From assembly GCA_937983305.1 (NCBI GenBank), contig CALKAJ010000352.1, positions 1-5,149 on the forward strand: 5,149 nucleotides of DNA, in the 5' to 3' direction. A model generated the notes under the pieces. The model saw only the letters and a list, made by a program, of their open reading frames with translations. It was not told where the DNA came from and ran no database searches. How positions within the stretch are numbered: position 1 is the first letter of the stretch; each line of letters opens with the position of its first letter. Source of the DNA: an uncultured Ignavibacteriota bacterium (GTDB lineage: Bacteria > Bacteroidota > Ignavibacteria > Tepidaquicellales > Tepidaquicellaceae). The translations under genes and the position numbers were made by a program. Of this stretch, positions 1 through 5,050 are shown piece after piece.

Positions 1-102
1 CAGGTCAGCTTTGATGCGGAAGGTTTATCTTCCGGAATTTATTTTTACAAAATGACAGCAGGAGATTTTTCTGCAACAAAAAAGTTTGTTCTACTGAAGT
101 GA
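1..102 (+). CDS. C-terminal end of a T9SS-sorted secreted protein (5' truncated)
   Basis: The window opens inside a reading frame (frame 1) that gives 33 residues before TGA at 100-102. The residues include LSSGIYFYKM, then a short acidic/glycine turn, and end in TKKFVLLK. This beta-strand / turn / lysine-rich strand pattern (xLxSGIYFY..., ...TKKxVLLK) is the hallmark of the C-terminal type A sorting domain used by the Bacteroidota type IX secretion system. That domain targets proteins across the outer membrane and is usually cleaved off on the way. The catalytic or structural part of the protein lies upstream of the window, so its function cannot be stated. No T-rich intrinsic terminator directly follows the stop; the first hairpin (115-140) lacks a U tract. 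I am confident in the sorting-domain call and know nothing about the passenger domain. Confidence 0.85.
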   Translation, partial: QVSFDAEGLSSGIYFYKMTAGDFSATKKFVLLK

Positions 103-114
103 AAAGTTATTTCT

Positions 115-140
115 CCTTCCCAAACTCCGGTTTGGGAAGG
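115..140. repeat. Perfect palindrome (10-bp stem), REP-like
   Basis: Arms CCTTCCCAAA (115-124) and TTTGGGAAGG (131-140) are perfectly complementary around the 6-nt loop CTCCGG. It lies 12 bp after the T9SS-tail stop codon. No run of T follows on the plus strand, so it is not a typical rho-independent terminator, though it could protect the 3' end of the mRNA. Its TTCCC...GGGAA core is shared with the palindromes at 179-204 and 1720-1739, which suggests a dispersed extragenic palindrome family. The hairpin is seen directly; family membership is inferred. Confidence 0.75.
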
Positions 141-178
141 CAGTATTAAAGTTCATAAAGCTTGTAAAGTAAGAGCTG

Positions 179-204
179 GATTCCCAAGCTGGAGCTTGGG
201 AATC
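179..204. repeat. Perfect 12-bp-arm palindrome, REP-like
   Basis: GATTCCCAAGCT (179-190) and AGCTTGGGAATC (193-204) are exact reverse complements separated only by GG. In a folded hairpin the innermost pairs would open into a small loop. The right arm begins the tandem duplication at 190-238. The shape (TTCCCAARCT..., mirrored) closely parallels the hairpin at 115-140. It is AT-flanked and non-coding, and there is no T tract to make it a standard terminator. Confidence 0.8.
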
Positions 205-238
205 AGAGTAAAGGGTGGAGCTTGGGAATCAGAGTAAA
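190..238 (+). repeat. Direct repeat, 23-nt unit with 26-nt period (two copies)
   Basis: The unit TGGAGCTTGGGAATCAGAG followed by TAAA occurs identically at 190-212 and 216-238, separated by GGG. The first copy contains the right arm of the 179-204 palindrome. The second copy has no matching left arm next to it, so it looks like a half element made by tandem slippage or by partial loss of a second palindrome. Its right arm could compete with the first for pairing with the left arm at 179-190. Confidence 0.85.
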
Positions 239-392
239 ATCAATAATGAATATTGAAATTCCTTTTTTTTCGGCTCTGTTATCATCCCTCATTACTCACA
301 AAAAAACCTAAGCAATAATTTCGTTATATAATACAAGATAATTAATTTATATTTTGGTAATATGAATTTTTTATATTGATACTAAAATTATT
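239..392. other. AT-rich leader region upstream of the phosphatase gene
   Basis: This is the gene-free remainder between the repeats and the phosphatase start. It is very AT-rich. There is a T run at about 263-270 and a TATAAT hexamer at 327-332, but no convincing -35 box sits at the proper distance. TATATTTTG at 348-356 only loosely resembles the Bacteroidota -7 element (TAnnTTTG). A promoter for the gene at 393 very probably lies here, but I cannot place it. There is no Shine-Dalgarno sequence before the ATG, only A/T-rich sequence, as is common in this phylum. Confidence 0.4.
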
Positions 393-2075
393 ATGAAAAA
401 AATATTTATTACTCTGTTTGTTTTGTTTTCTTTAAACAGCTTTGCATTTCCGCAGCCCGATAAACCGAAACTCGTTGTCGGCATTGTTATTGACCAGATG
501 AACTACGATTACTTCGGAAGATATATGCATAAATTCTGCGATGGCGGTTTCAAGAGACTTTATAACAACGGACTCTATTTCAAAAATACAAATATCACGC
601 ATTTCCCTACCTATACTGCTCCCGGGCATACTTCGCTTTATACAGGAACCGTTCCCGCTTATAACGGCATTGTCGGGAATAACTGGATTGAAAGGTTTTC
701 GAAATCCGTTATGTATTGCGCCTCCGATAAAACTGTTACGGGTGTCGGTACTTCTTCCAAAAAAGGTTTGATGTCTCCGAGAAATATGCTTACTTCCACC
801 GTTACAGACCAGCTTAAGATTGCATCTAATTTTAAAGCTAAGGTTATCGGTATTGCTCTGAAAGACCGCGGAGGAATTTTTCCCGCAGGACATTATGCGA
901 ATGCCGCTTACTGGTATGACCTTTCGAATGAATGCTGGGTTACAAGTTCTTATTATATGGCTCAGCTCCCCGATTGGGTTGAAAAATTTAATGCAAAAAA
1001 ACTTCCCGCTAAATATCTGAGCGAGCCGTGGAATACGCTCTACCCGATTGATACTTATATCGAAAGTACACCTGACGATGTTCCGTGGGAATATACTTTC
1101 GAAGGCGAGGAAAAGCCCGTATTTCCTCATAATCTTCCCGCTTTGAAAAGCAAAAACGAAGAGGTTCTTCAGTATTCGCCTTTTGGAAATACGTTAACAA
1201 AAGATTTTGCAATTGATTGCATAGTTAATGAAAATCTCGGCAGGACAGGCGAAACAGATTTTCTTGCTATCAGTTTTTCTTCAACTGATTATGTCGGGCA
1301 TATGTACGGTCCTCATTCAATTGAAGTGCAGGATACATATCTCAGGATTGATAAGGAGCTTGCTGAACTTTTTACTTTTATTGATGAATTTGTTGGCGAA
1401 GGCAATACTTTGTATTTCCTCACAGCAGACCACGGCAATTGCACAAATCCGATGATGTTAAAAGAAAATAAGTATGACGCAGGTGCTTTTTACAGTAAAA
1501 AAATTCTTGCCGCAGGTAATGACTATATGCAAAAAACTTTCGGCGTTGAAAATATTGCTTTGAGATTTTTCAATCAGCAGTTCTATTTTGATATGAACGT
1601 TATTACGGATAATAATCTTAATATATCGGAGGTTTCGGATTCGCTTGCAAGATTTGTTTATAAAAATGTTGAAGGAGTAAGGGATGTTTTTACTTCGTAT
1701 CAGTTAAAGCAGGTAATGGATTCCCGCTTTCGCGGGAATGACAGAAGCAGCGGAATCGTTTTCTATTCGCCGTTCATTGAGTTTTTCAAAAACGGATTTT
1801 ATGAGCCGAGAAACGGCGACGTAATCGTAAACTTTAAACCGGGCTGGATTGAAGACGGCGAAAAAGGCACCGAGCACGGCTCACCTTATCCTTATGATAC
1901 TCATATTCCGCTAATGTTTTTCGGCTGGAAAATTACCAAAGATGAAATTTCCGATTACGTCAGAATGGTTGATGTTGCTCCAACAATTTCGGCTATTTTA
2001 AATATTGACTTCCCGAATGGAAATATCGGAACGCCCATAAAAGCAGTAATGAATAATATAGGGCATAAAAGATAA
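393..2075 (+). CDS. PafA-type secreted alkaline phosphatase (alkaline phosphatase superfamily)
   Basis: This is a predicted periplasmic or secreted Zn-dependent phosphomonoesterase of 560 residues, releasing phosphate from organic phosphomonoesters. Residues 1-18 (MKKIFITLFVLFSLNSFA) form a type I signal peptide, with cleavage expected after SFA. Active-site residues recalled from Elizabethkingia PafA all have counterparts. These are metal ligand D34 (VIDQM), nucleophile T75 (PTYTAPGHT), N96, K157 and R159 (KDR), D299 and H303 (STDYVGH), D346-H347 (TADHG), and H495 (TEHGS). Spacing matches PafA up to H347, but H495 lies about 15 residues later than expected. That agrees with an insertion at about 441-455, where a palindromic DNA repeat (1720-1739) is translated as MDSRFRGND. 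PafA-type enzymes are known for expression independent of phosphate; regulation here is not visible. The ATG at 393 is chosen because it directly precedes the signal peptide. A terminator overlaps the stop. The family is very likely; the exact substrate range is unknown. Confidence 0.92.
   Translation: MKKIFITLFVLFSLNSFAFPQPDKPKLVVGIVIDQMNYDYFGRYMHKFCDGGFKRLYNNGLYFKNTNITHFPTYTAPGHTSLYTGTVPAYNGIVGNNWIERFSKSVMYCASDKTVTGVGTSSKKGLMSPRNMLTSTVTDQLKIASNFKAKVIGIALKDRGGIFPAGHYANAAYWYDLSNECWVTSSYYMAQLPDWVEKFNAKKLPAKYLSEPWNTLYPIDTYIESTPDDVPWEYTFEGEEKPVFPHNLPALKSKNEEVLQYSPFGNTLTKDFAIDCIVNENLGRTGETDFLAISFSSTDYVGHMYGPHSIEVQDTYLRIDKELAELFTFIDEFVGEGNTLYFLTADHGNCTNPMMLKENKYDAGAFYSKKILAAGNDYMQKTFGVENIALRFFNQQFYFDMNVITDNNLNISEVSDSLARFVYKNVEGVRDVFTSYQLKQVMDSRFRGNDRSSGIVFYSPFIEFFKNGFYEPRNGDVIVNFKPGWIEDGEKGTEHGSPYPYDTHIPLMFFGWKITKDEISDYVRMVDVAPTISAILNIDFPNGNIGTPIKAVMNNIGHKR
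1720..1739. repeat. Dispersed-type palindromic repeat embedded in frame in the phosphatase gene
   Basis: ATTCCCGC (1720-1727) and GCGGGAAT (1732-1739) form a perfect 8-bp stem around TTTC. Read in the phosphatase frame, the region gives MDSRFRGND. On the reverse strand it reads VIPAKAGI in one frame, a peptide I recognise from many spurious ORFs built on dispersed repeats. The outline ATTCCC-N8-GGGAAT also matches the Neisseria dRS3 repeat pattern. The 6-mer AAGCAG occurs on both sides (1707-1712 and 1745-1750), but the 38-nt offset is not a multiple of three, so a simple target duplication is uncertain. Confidence 0.8.
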
Positions 2076-2107
2076 TCCGTAATAATTTTTCTTGCGGATT
2101 GTTTTTT
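2074..2107 (+). terminator. Rho-independent terminator of the phosphatase gene
   Basis: AATCCGTAA (2074-2082) pairs with TTGCGGATT (2092-2100), giving nine pairs with one T-G wobble and a 9-nt loop. GTTTTTT follows at 2101-2107. The left arm begins inside the TAA stop codon (2073-2075). It isolates the phosphatase transcript from the downstream radical SAM gene. Confidence 0.8.
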
Positions 2108-2163
2108 AAAGTTCTATTTATCATTTTACTTGCGAATTTATTATGTCGAACTTTAAATTTTAA

Positions 2164-3585
2164 ATGAAAGTACTTCTTGTTGCAAGTCCGAAAAATTATT
2201 TCGGATTAGATATGCTGGTGCGGTATCCGAATCTTGGACTTTGCTCTCTCGTCGGTAATGTTGATAAGGGTTTGGCGGAATTCCATATACTGGATTTAAT
2301 TGCCGCAGGAAGAAATCCCGATAAATATTTTGAGAAAGTTGTTAAATCTCTTCAGCCCGATATCATCGGTTTCACCGCTATGATGTTTCAGTTTAAACAT
2401 TCAGCCGGTCTTGCAAAAATTGCGAAAGCCATTAACCCGAAAGTTACAATACTTTTCGGCGGTTACTATACAACTATTGATTCGGAATCAATTGTTCAAA
2501 CCGAGGATATGAAATATATTGATTTTCTTTTCAGCGGCGAGGGCGAGCTTGCTTTCAATAAGTTTATAAAAGCATTTGTAACGGATAAGGATTTCAGCAA
2601 GGTTGAAGGTCTCACCTATATCGAAAACGGAAGTGTAATCAGCAATCCTCCGGGATGCCTTGCTAATATTGACGAGCTGAAATTTCCCGACAGAAGTGCA
2701 AGGATTCTTAAAAACGGTTTTCATACAATGGGTATAAAAGCCGATGTAATCGAAACCTCACGCGGCTGTGTTTACGATTGCAATTTCTGCAGTATAAGGC
2801 AGATGTACGGAAAGTCATTCAGGAAATTTAAAATCGAAAGAATTCTCGAAGATATAAGAACCACACGCACTCTTGGCGCCCGCTCTCTGATGATTACAGA
2901 TGACAACATTACGCTTGACGGAAAAAGATATAAGGAATTGTGTTATGCCATAAAAGATGCGGGTTTGAATAATATGAGTTTTCTGCTTCAGGCAGGTGTA
3001 AGGGGAATTAAAAATACTCCGGGACTTGCGAAGGCAATGGCAGAATCAGGAACTAAATGGGTTTTTCTCGGAATAGAAAATGTATCTGATGATAATCTCG
3101 AATATATGAGCAAGGGCGAGCAGTTCAGCAATCAGGATACTTTTGATGTGGTAAGTGAATTGAAGTCTTACGGGATAATTGTTATCGGCGGTTTCATTCT
3201 CGGCAATCCCGATGATACGGAAGAATCGCTTTGGGCAAATTATCATTACGCAAAAAATATGAAGATTGATTTGCCTGTATTTAATACCATTACACCATAT
3301 CCGAAAACAGGTATCCGCGAAGAGCTTGAAAAGCTTGACCTGATTACAAACAAAGATGATTTCACAAAGTATGACTGCTGGGAAGTGAACATAAAAACAA
3401 AACACCTGACCTCAGAGCAAATTGACAAAATAAGATATGATATTAATGCCAAATATCATCTGAACTCAGGTGCGTTTTTTAATCTATTTCAGGAGTTTCC
3501 GCTCTATATGAGCAGATTGATTTTGCGGCTTCTGATTAATAAACCTTCTGACATTATTTCAAAAGTAGCCAGATGGCGGTTTTAA
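2164..3585 (+). CDS. B12-binding-domain radical SAM protein, substrate unknown
   Basis: This 473-residue protein has the layout of class B (cobalamin-binding) radical SAM enzymes. Residues about 1-140 form a Rossmann-like B12-binding domain, with DIIGFTAMM (66-74), ILFGGYYTT (96-104) and FSGEGE (123-128). The radical SAM barrel begins near 195. SRGCVYDCNFCS carries the 4Fe-4S ligands C202, C206 and C209 (CxxxCxxC). Further barrel motifs are ITDDN (244-248), GIENVS (303-308) and GGFILGNPDDTEES (starting near 343). The canonical DxHxxG cobalamin motif appears as D44-L-I-A-A-G49, with Ile in place of His, so any bound cobalamin would lack that histidine ligand. This is usual in this class. The C-terminus (about 440-473) is hydrophobic and basic. 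Relatives include methylases, BchE-like cyclases and hopanoid/lipid modifiers, and nothing here picks one. The ATG at 2164 starts the first B12 beta strand (MKVLLVASP). No Shine-Dalgarno sequence is seen. The gene converges on folE2. Confidence 0.88.
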   Translation: MKVLLVASPKNYFGLDMLVRYPNLGLCSLVGNVDKGLAEFHILDLIAAGRNPDKYFEKVVKSLQPDIIGFTAMMFQFKHSAGLAKIAKAINPKVTILFGGYYTTIDSESIVQTEDMKYIDFLFSGEGELAFNKFIKAFVTDKDFSKVEGLTYIENGSVISNPPGCLANIDELKFPDRSARILKNGFHTMGIKADVIETSRGCVYDCNFCSIRQMYGKSFRKFKIERILEDIRTTRTLGARSLMITDDNITLDGKRYKELCYAIKDAGLNNMSFLLQAGVRGIKNTPGLAKAMAESGTKWVFLGIENVSDDNLEYMSKGEQFSNQDTFDVVSELKSYGIIVIGGFILGNPDDTEESLWANYHYAKNMKIDLPVFNTITPYPKTGIREELEKLDLITNKDDFTKYDCWEVNIKTKHLTSEQIDKIRYDINAKYHLNSGAFFNLFQEFPLYMSRLILRLLINKPSDIISKVARWRF

Positions 3586-3597
3586 TTAAACCGCTTT
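3576..3597. terminator. Terminator hairpin shared by convergent genes, containing both stop codons
   Basis: GCGGTTT (3576-3582) pairs perfectly with AAACCGC (3588-3594) around the loop TAATT. The plus-strand stop (TAA, 3583-3585) and the minus-strand stop (TAA, 3584-3582) both lie in or at the edge of the loop. On the plus strand TTT and then an AT-rich stretch follow (3595 on). On the minus strand the downstream sequence is less T-rich, so termination is probably stronger for the plus-strand gene. The symmetric stem suggests use in both directions. Confidence 0.65.
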
Positions 3598-4442
3598 ATA
3601 ATAAAATCTTTTTCGCTTCCGTTGTTAAATACCGTGTCCGATTCAATCATTGCATAAGCATTATGATTGTGTATGCTTTCAAAGTTTTCTGCTTCTACCT
3701 GAAACCATTTAACCTTGCCTAAAGCTTTTAATTTCACAACTACATTTCTTACAAGGTCTTCAACAAACACGGGATTTTCATAAGCTCTTTCGGTTACGAA
3801 TTTCTCATCTTCTCTTTTGAGTAATGAATATAATTCCGCACTTGCACTTTTTTCAATAATGGTTACTATATCTTCTATCCATACAATATCATCGAACCTG
3901 ACTGATACGGTTACTTCGCCTCTTTGATTGTGCGCTCCGTATTTGGAAATGGATTTTGAGCACGGGCAAAGTGTTGTTACCGGAACGCCTACAGTCATTA
4001 TGAAATCTTTTTTATTACCGGTTACAACTGCGTGGAATTTTACTTTGTAATCTATTAATGAGGGTTTCCCTGATACAGGTGCTTTCTTTTCTTTGAAATA
4101 CGGGAATTCCATTTCTATATGTGCACTTGTTGCGTGAAGTTTCTTCTGCATTTCTTTCAATATCGAATATATCGAATCAATATGAATTTCGCGCTCTTTG
4201 TTTTGAAGTATTTCAACGAATCGGCTCATGTGAGTACCTTTGAATTCCATAGGTAAATCAACTGTCATAGAAATTGTAGCTATTGTGTGCTGGATTTCGT
4301 TATCCCTGTCTTTAAGTGCAATTGGATATTTTAAATTTTTAACGCCTACCTTATTAATTGGAATTTCTCTTATATCTGTTTGATTTTGAGTATCGGGTAG
4401 AGAGCACTTCACGTTTTCTTCCATTATTTCTGTTTTGAACAT
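3582..4442 (-). CDS. folE2: GTP cyclohydrolase FolE2 (type IB)
   Basis: This cytoplasmic enzyme converts GTP to 7,8-dihydroneopterin triphosphate, the first step of folate (and, where present, queuosine) synthesis. The 286-residue product shows strong family signatures: LPDTQNQTDIREIPI near the start, KVGVKNLKYPI, FKGTHMSRFVEIL, and TLCPCSKSISKYGAHNQRG. Metal or catalytic residues expected from the Neisseria enzyme (C147, H159, E216, H246 as I recall them) have counterparts at exactly the same spacing: C159, H171, E228 and H258. The ATG at 4442 is preferred. It has AAAGGA 9 nt upstream and is followed by the conserved domain. A longer frame exists from a TTG at 4529, but it adds only a Lys-rich, unconserved 29-residue stretch and would overlap the Nudix gene. 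FolE2 can use metals other than zinc and is often Zur-regulated. No Zur site or riboswitch was recognised here. The gene sits downstream of the Nudix gene and converges on the radical SAM gene. Confidence 0.93.
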   Translation of the reverse strand: MFKTEIMEENVKCSLPDTQNQTDIREIPINKVGVKNLKYPIALKDRDNEIQHTIATISMTVDLPMEFKGTHMSRFVEILQNKEREIHIDSIYSILKEMQKKLHATSAHIEMEFPYFKEKKAPVSGKPSLIDYKVKFHAVVTGNKKDFIMTVGVPVTTLCPCSKSISKYGAHNQRGEVTVSVRFDDIVWIEDIVTIIEKSASAELYSLLKREDEKFVTERAYENPVFVEDLVRNVVVKLKALGKVKWFQVEAENFESIHNHNAYAMIESDTVFNNGSEKDFIIKRFN

Positions 4443-4451
4443 TTTCTTTTT

Positions 4452-4457
4452 TCCTTT
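4452..4457 (-). promoter_or_regulatory. Ribosome binding site that decides the folE2 start
   Basis: The minus strand reads AAAGGA here, 9 nt before the ATG at 4442-4440. It is one of the few purine-rich Shine-Dalgarno-like sites in the window, and it favours this ATG over both the upstream TTG (4529) and the in-frame ATG at 4424-4422. Confidence 0.5.
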
Positions 4458-4503
4458 ATCTGTCTTTTTTCTTATATCTCCGGCGCCCCGGTTGATATTT
4501 TTT

Positions 4504-4977
4504 TTACTGCTGTTCAATTGTACACTCAATTTTTTCGTTTGAACAATCCAGATGTAAACTGAACAATGATTGCGTATTCCTTAAAACAAAATCCCATATA
4601 AAAAGTTTATCGGTTTCGGGAATATTAACATTATTAAATTGTGACGGGTTAACAAACCTGAATTTGCCTTCGTTAATTTCTTTCGGGATTTCGTTTAAGT
4701 TATGCCTGAATTCAAAAAGGAAAAGCATAATATTGCCAATGTTCGGGTATTCTTTTTCGGTTATAATTCCGGTTAGTTTCCAATCTTCCGGCTTTGAATC
4801 TATATTGCATTCTTCTTTTGCTTCTCTTACCGCACAGCCGAAAGGGGATTCACCTTCTTCTGTTTCCAGTTTACCGCCCGGAGGTGAAAGGAGACCTTTG
4901 TTGGGATTTTTTGCTCTTTCGAGCAGGAGATAATCACCTTTGGAATTTTTAATATATAGCAGTGTTGCTAATTTCAC
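4504..4977 (-). CDS. Nudix hydrolase (MutT-like), possible dihydroneopterin triphosphate pyrophosphatase
   Basis: This 157-residue Mg-dependent pyrophosphohydrolase hydrolyses X-linked nucleoside diphosphates. The N-terminal strand KLATLLYIKNSKGDYLLLER leads into LLSPPGGKLE and the Nudix box. The box runs from G35 through E43 to R51-E52 and E55-E56 (VREAKEECNI). It has two extra residues between the first G and the first E compared with GX5EX7REUXEEXGU, and Asn58 replaces the usual Gly. All catalytic acidic residues remain. The start is GTG (4977-4975): an in-frame TGA lies three codons upstream, and the nearby ATG is in another frame. Only a weak GAAGA precedes it. The gene is transcribed towards folE2, 61 bp away. 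That position suggests the second folate step (a FolQ/NudB role), but the SPPGGK segment also recalls 8-oxo-dGTP diphosphatases. The family is certain; the substrate is not. Confidence 0.88.
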   Translation of the reverse strand: MKLATLLYIKNSKGDYLLLERAKNPNKGLLSPPGGKLETEEGESPFGCAVREAKEECNIDSKPEDWKLTGIITEKEYPNIGNIMLFLFEFRHNLNEIPKEINEGKFRFVNPSQFNNVNIPETDKLFIWDFVLRNTQSLFSLHLDCSNEKIECTIEQQ

Positions 4978-4988
4978 AAGTCTTCATT

Positions 4989-5022
4989 AAAATAAGAAAC
5001 CCGGCTAAAGAATTAGACCGGG
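4989..5022 (-). terminator. Rho-independent terminator of rpmG
   Basis: On the minus strand CCCGG-T-CTAA (5022-5013) pairs with TTAG-CCGGG (5008-5000) around a TTCT loop, nine pairs with one bulged T. TTTCTTATTTT follows at 4999-4989. This is a standard intrinsic terminator shape, located 28 bp after the rpmG stop. Its T tract ends only 11 bp before the GTG start of the Nudix gene, leaving no room for a promoter between them. Confidence 0.82.
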
Positions 5023-5050
5023 CAACAAGGAAAAAATTTATATAATAAAA
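5023..5050 (-). other. Short rpmG-to-terminator spacer, possible promoter for the Nudix-folE2 pair
   Basis: This AT-rich spacer reads TATATAAATTTTTTCC on the minus strand and includes TAAATTTT, a near match (one mismatch) to the Bacteroidota -7 element TAnnTTTG. No TTG is seen at the expected upstream distance. If a promoter is here, the terminator hairpin would sit in the 5' leader of the Nudix mRNA. The evidence is weak. Confidence 0.2.

Noticed and set aside
115..204. The two intergenic palindromes as a CRISPR array or as terminators
   Set aside because: There are no regularly spaced repeats with unique spacers, and no T tract follows either stem on the plus strand. A dispersed palindrome explanation fits better.
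432..1130. A 232-codon open frame on the minus strand inside the phosphatase gene
   Set aside because: It is wholly antisense to a gene with all active-site residues in frame. The translated product shows no domain or signal, so it is a codon-bias shadow.
2130..2161. TTG (2130-2132) plus TAAATTTT (2154-2161) as a Bacteroidota-type promoter for the radical SAM gene
   Set aside because: The spacing is acceptable, but transcription would begin at or after the ATG at 2164. The -7 element is also imperfect in a generally AT-rich region.
3046..3452. Minus-strand open frames of 119 and 68 codons within the radical SAM gene
   Set aside because: They overlap conserved radical SAM barrel coding sequence, are rich in Cys/Phe/Ile as expected for antisense frames, and have no start signal.
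4664..4933. Plus-strand 89-codon open frame opposite the Nudix gene
   Set aside because: It is antisense to the intact Nudix box. Its Ser/Pro-rich translation has no recognisable family.
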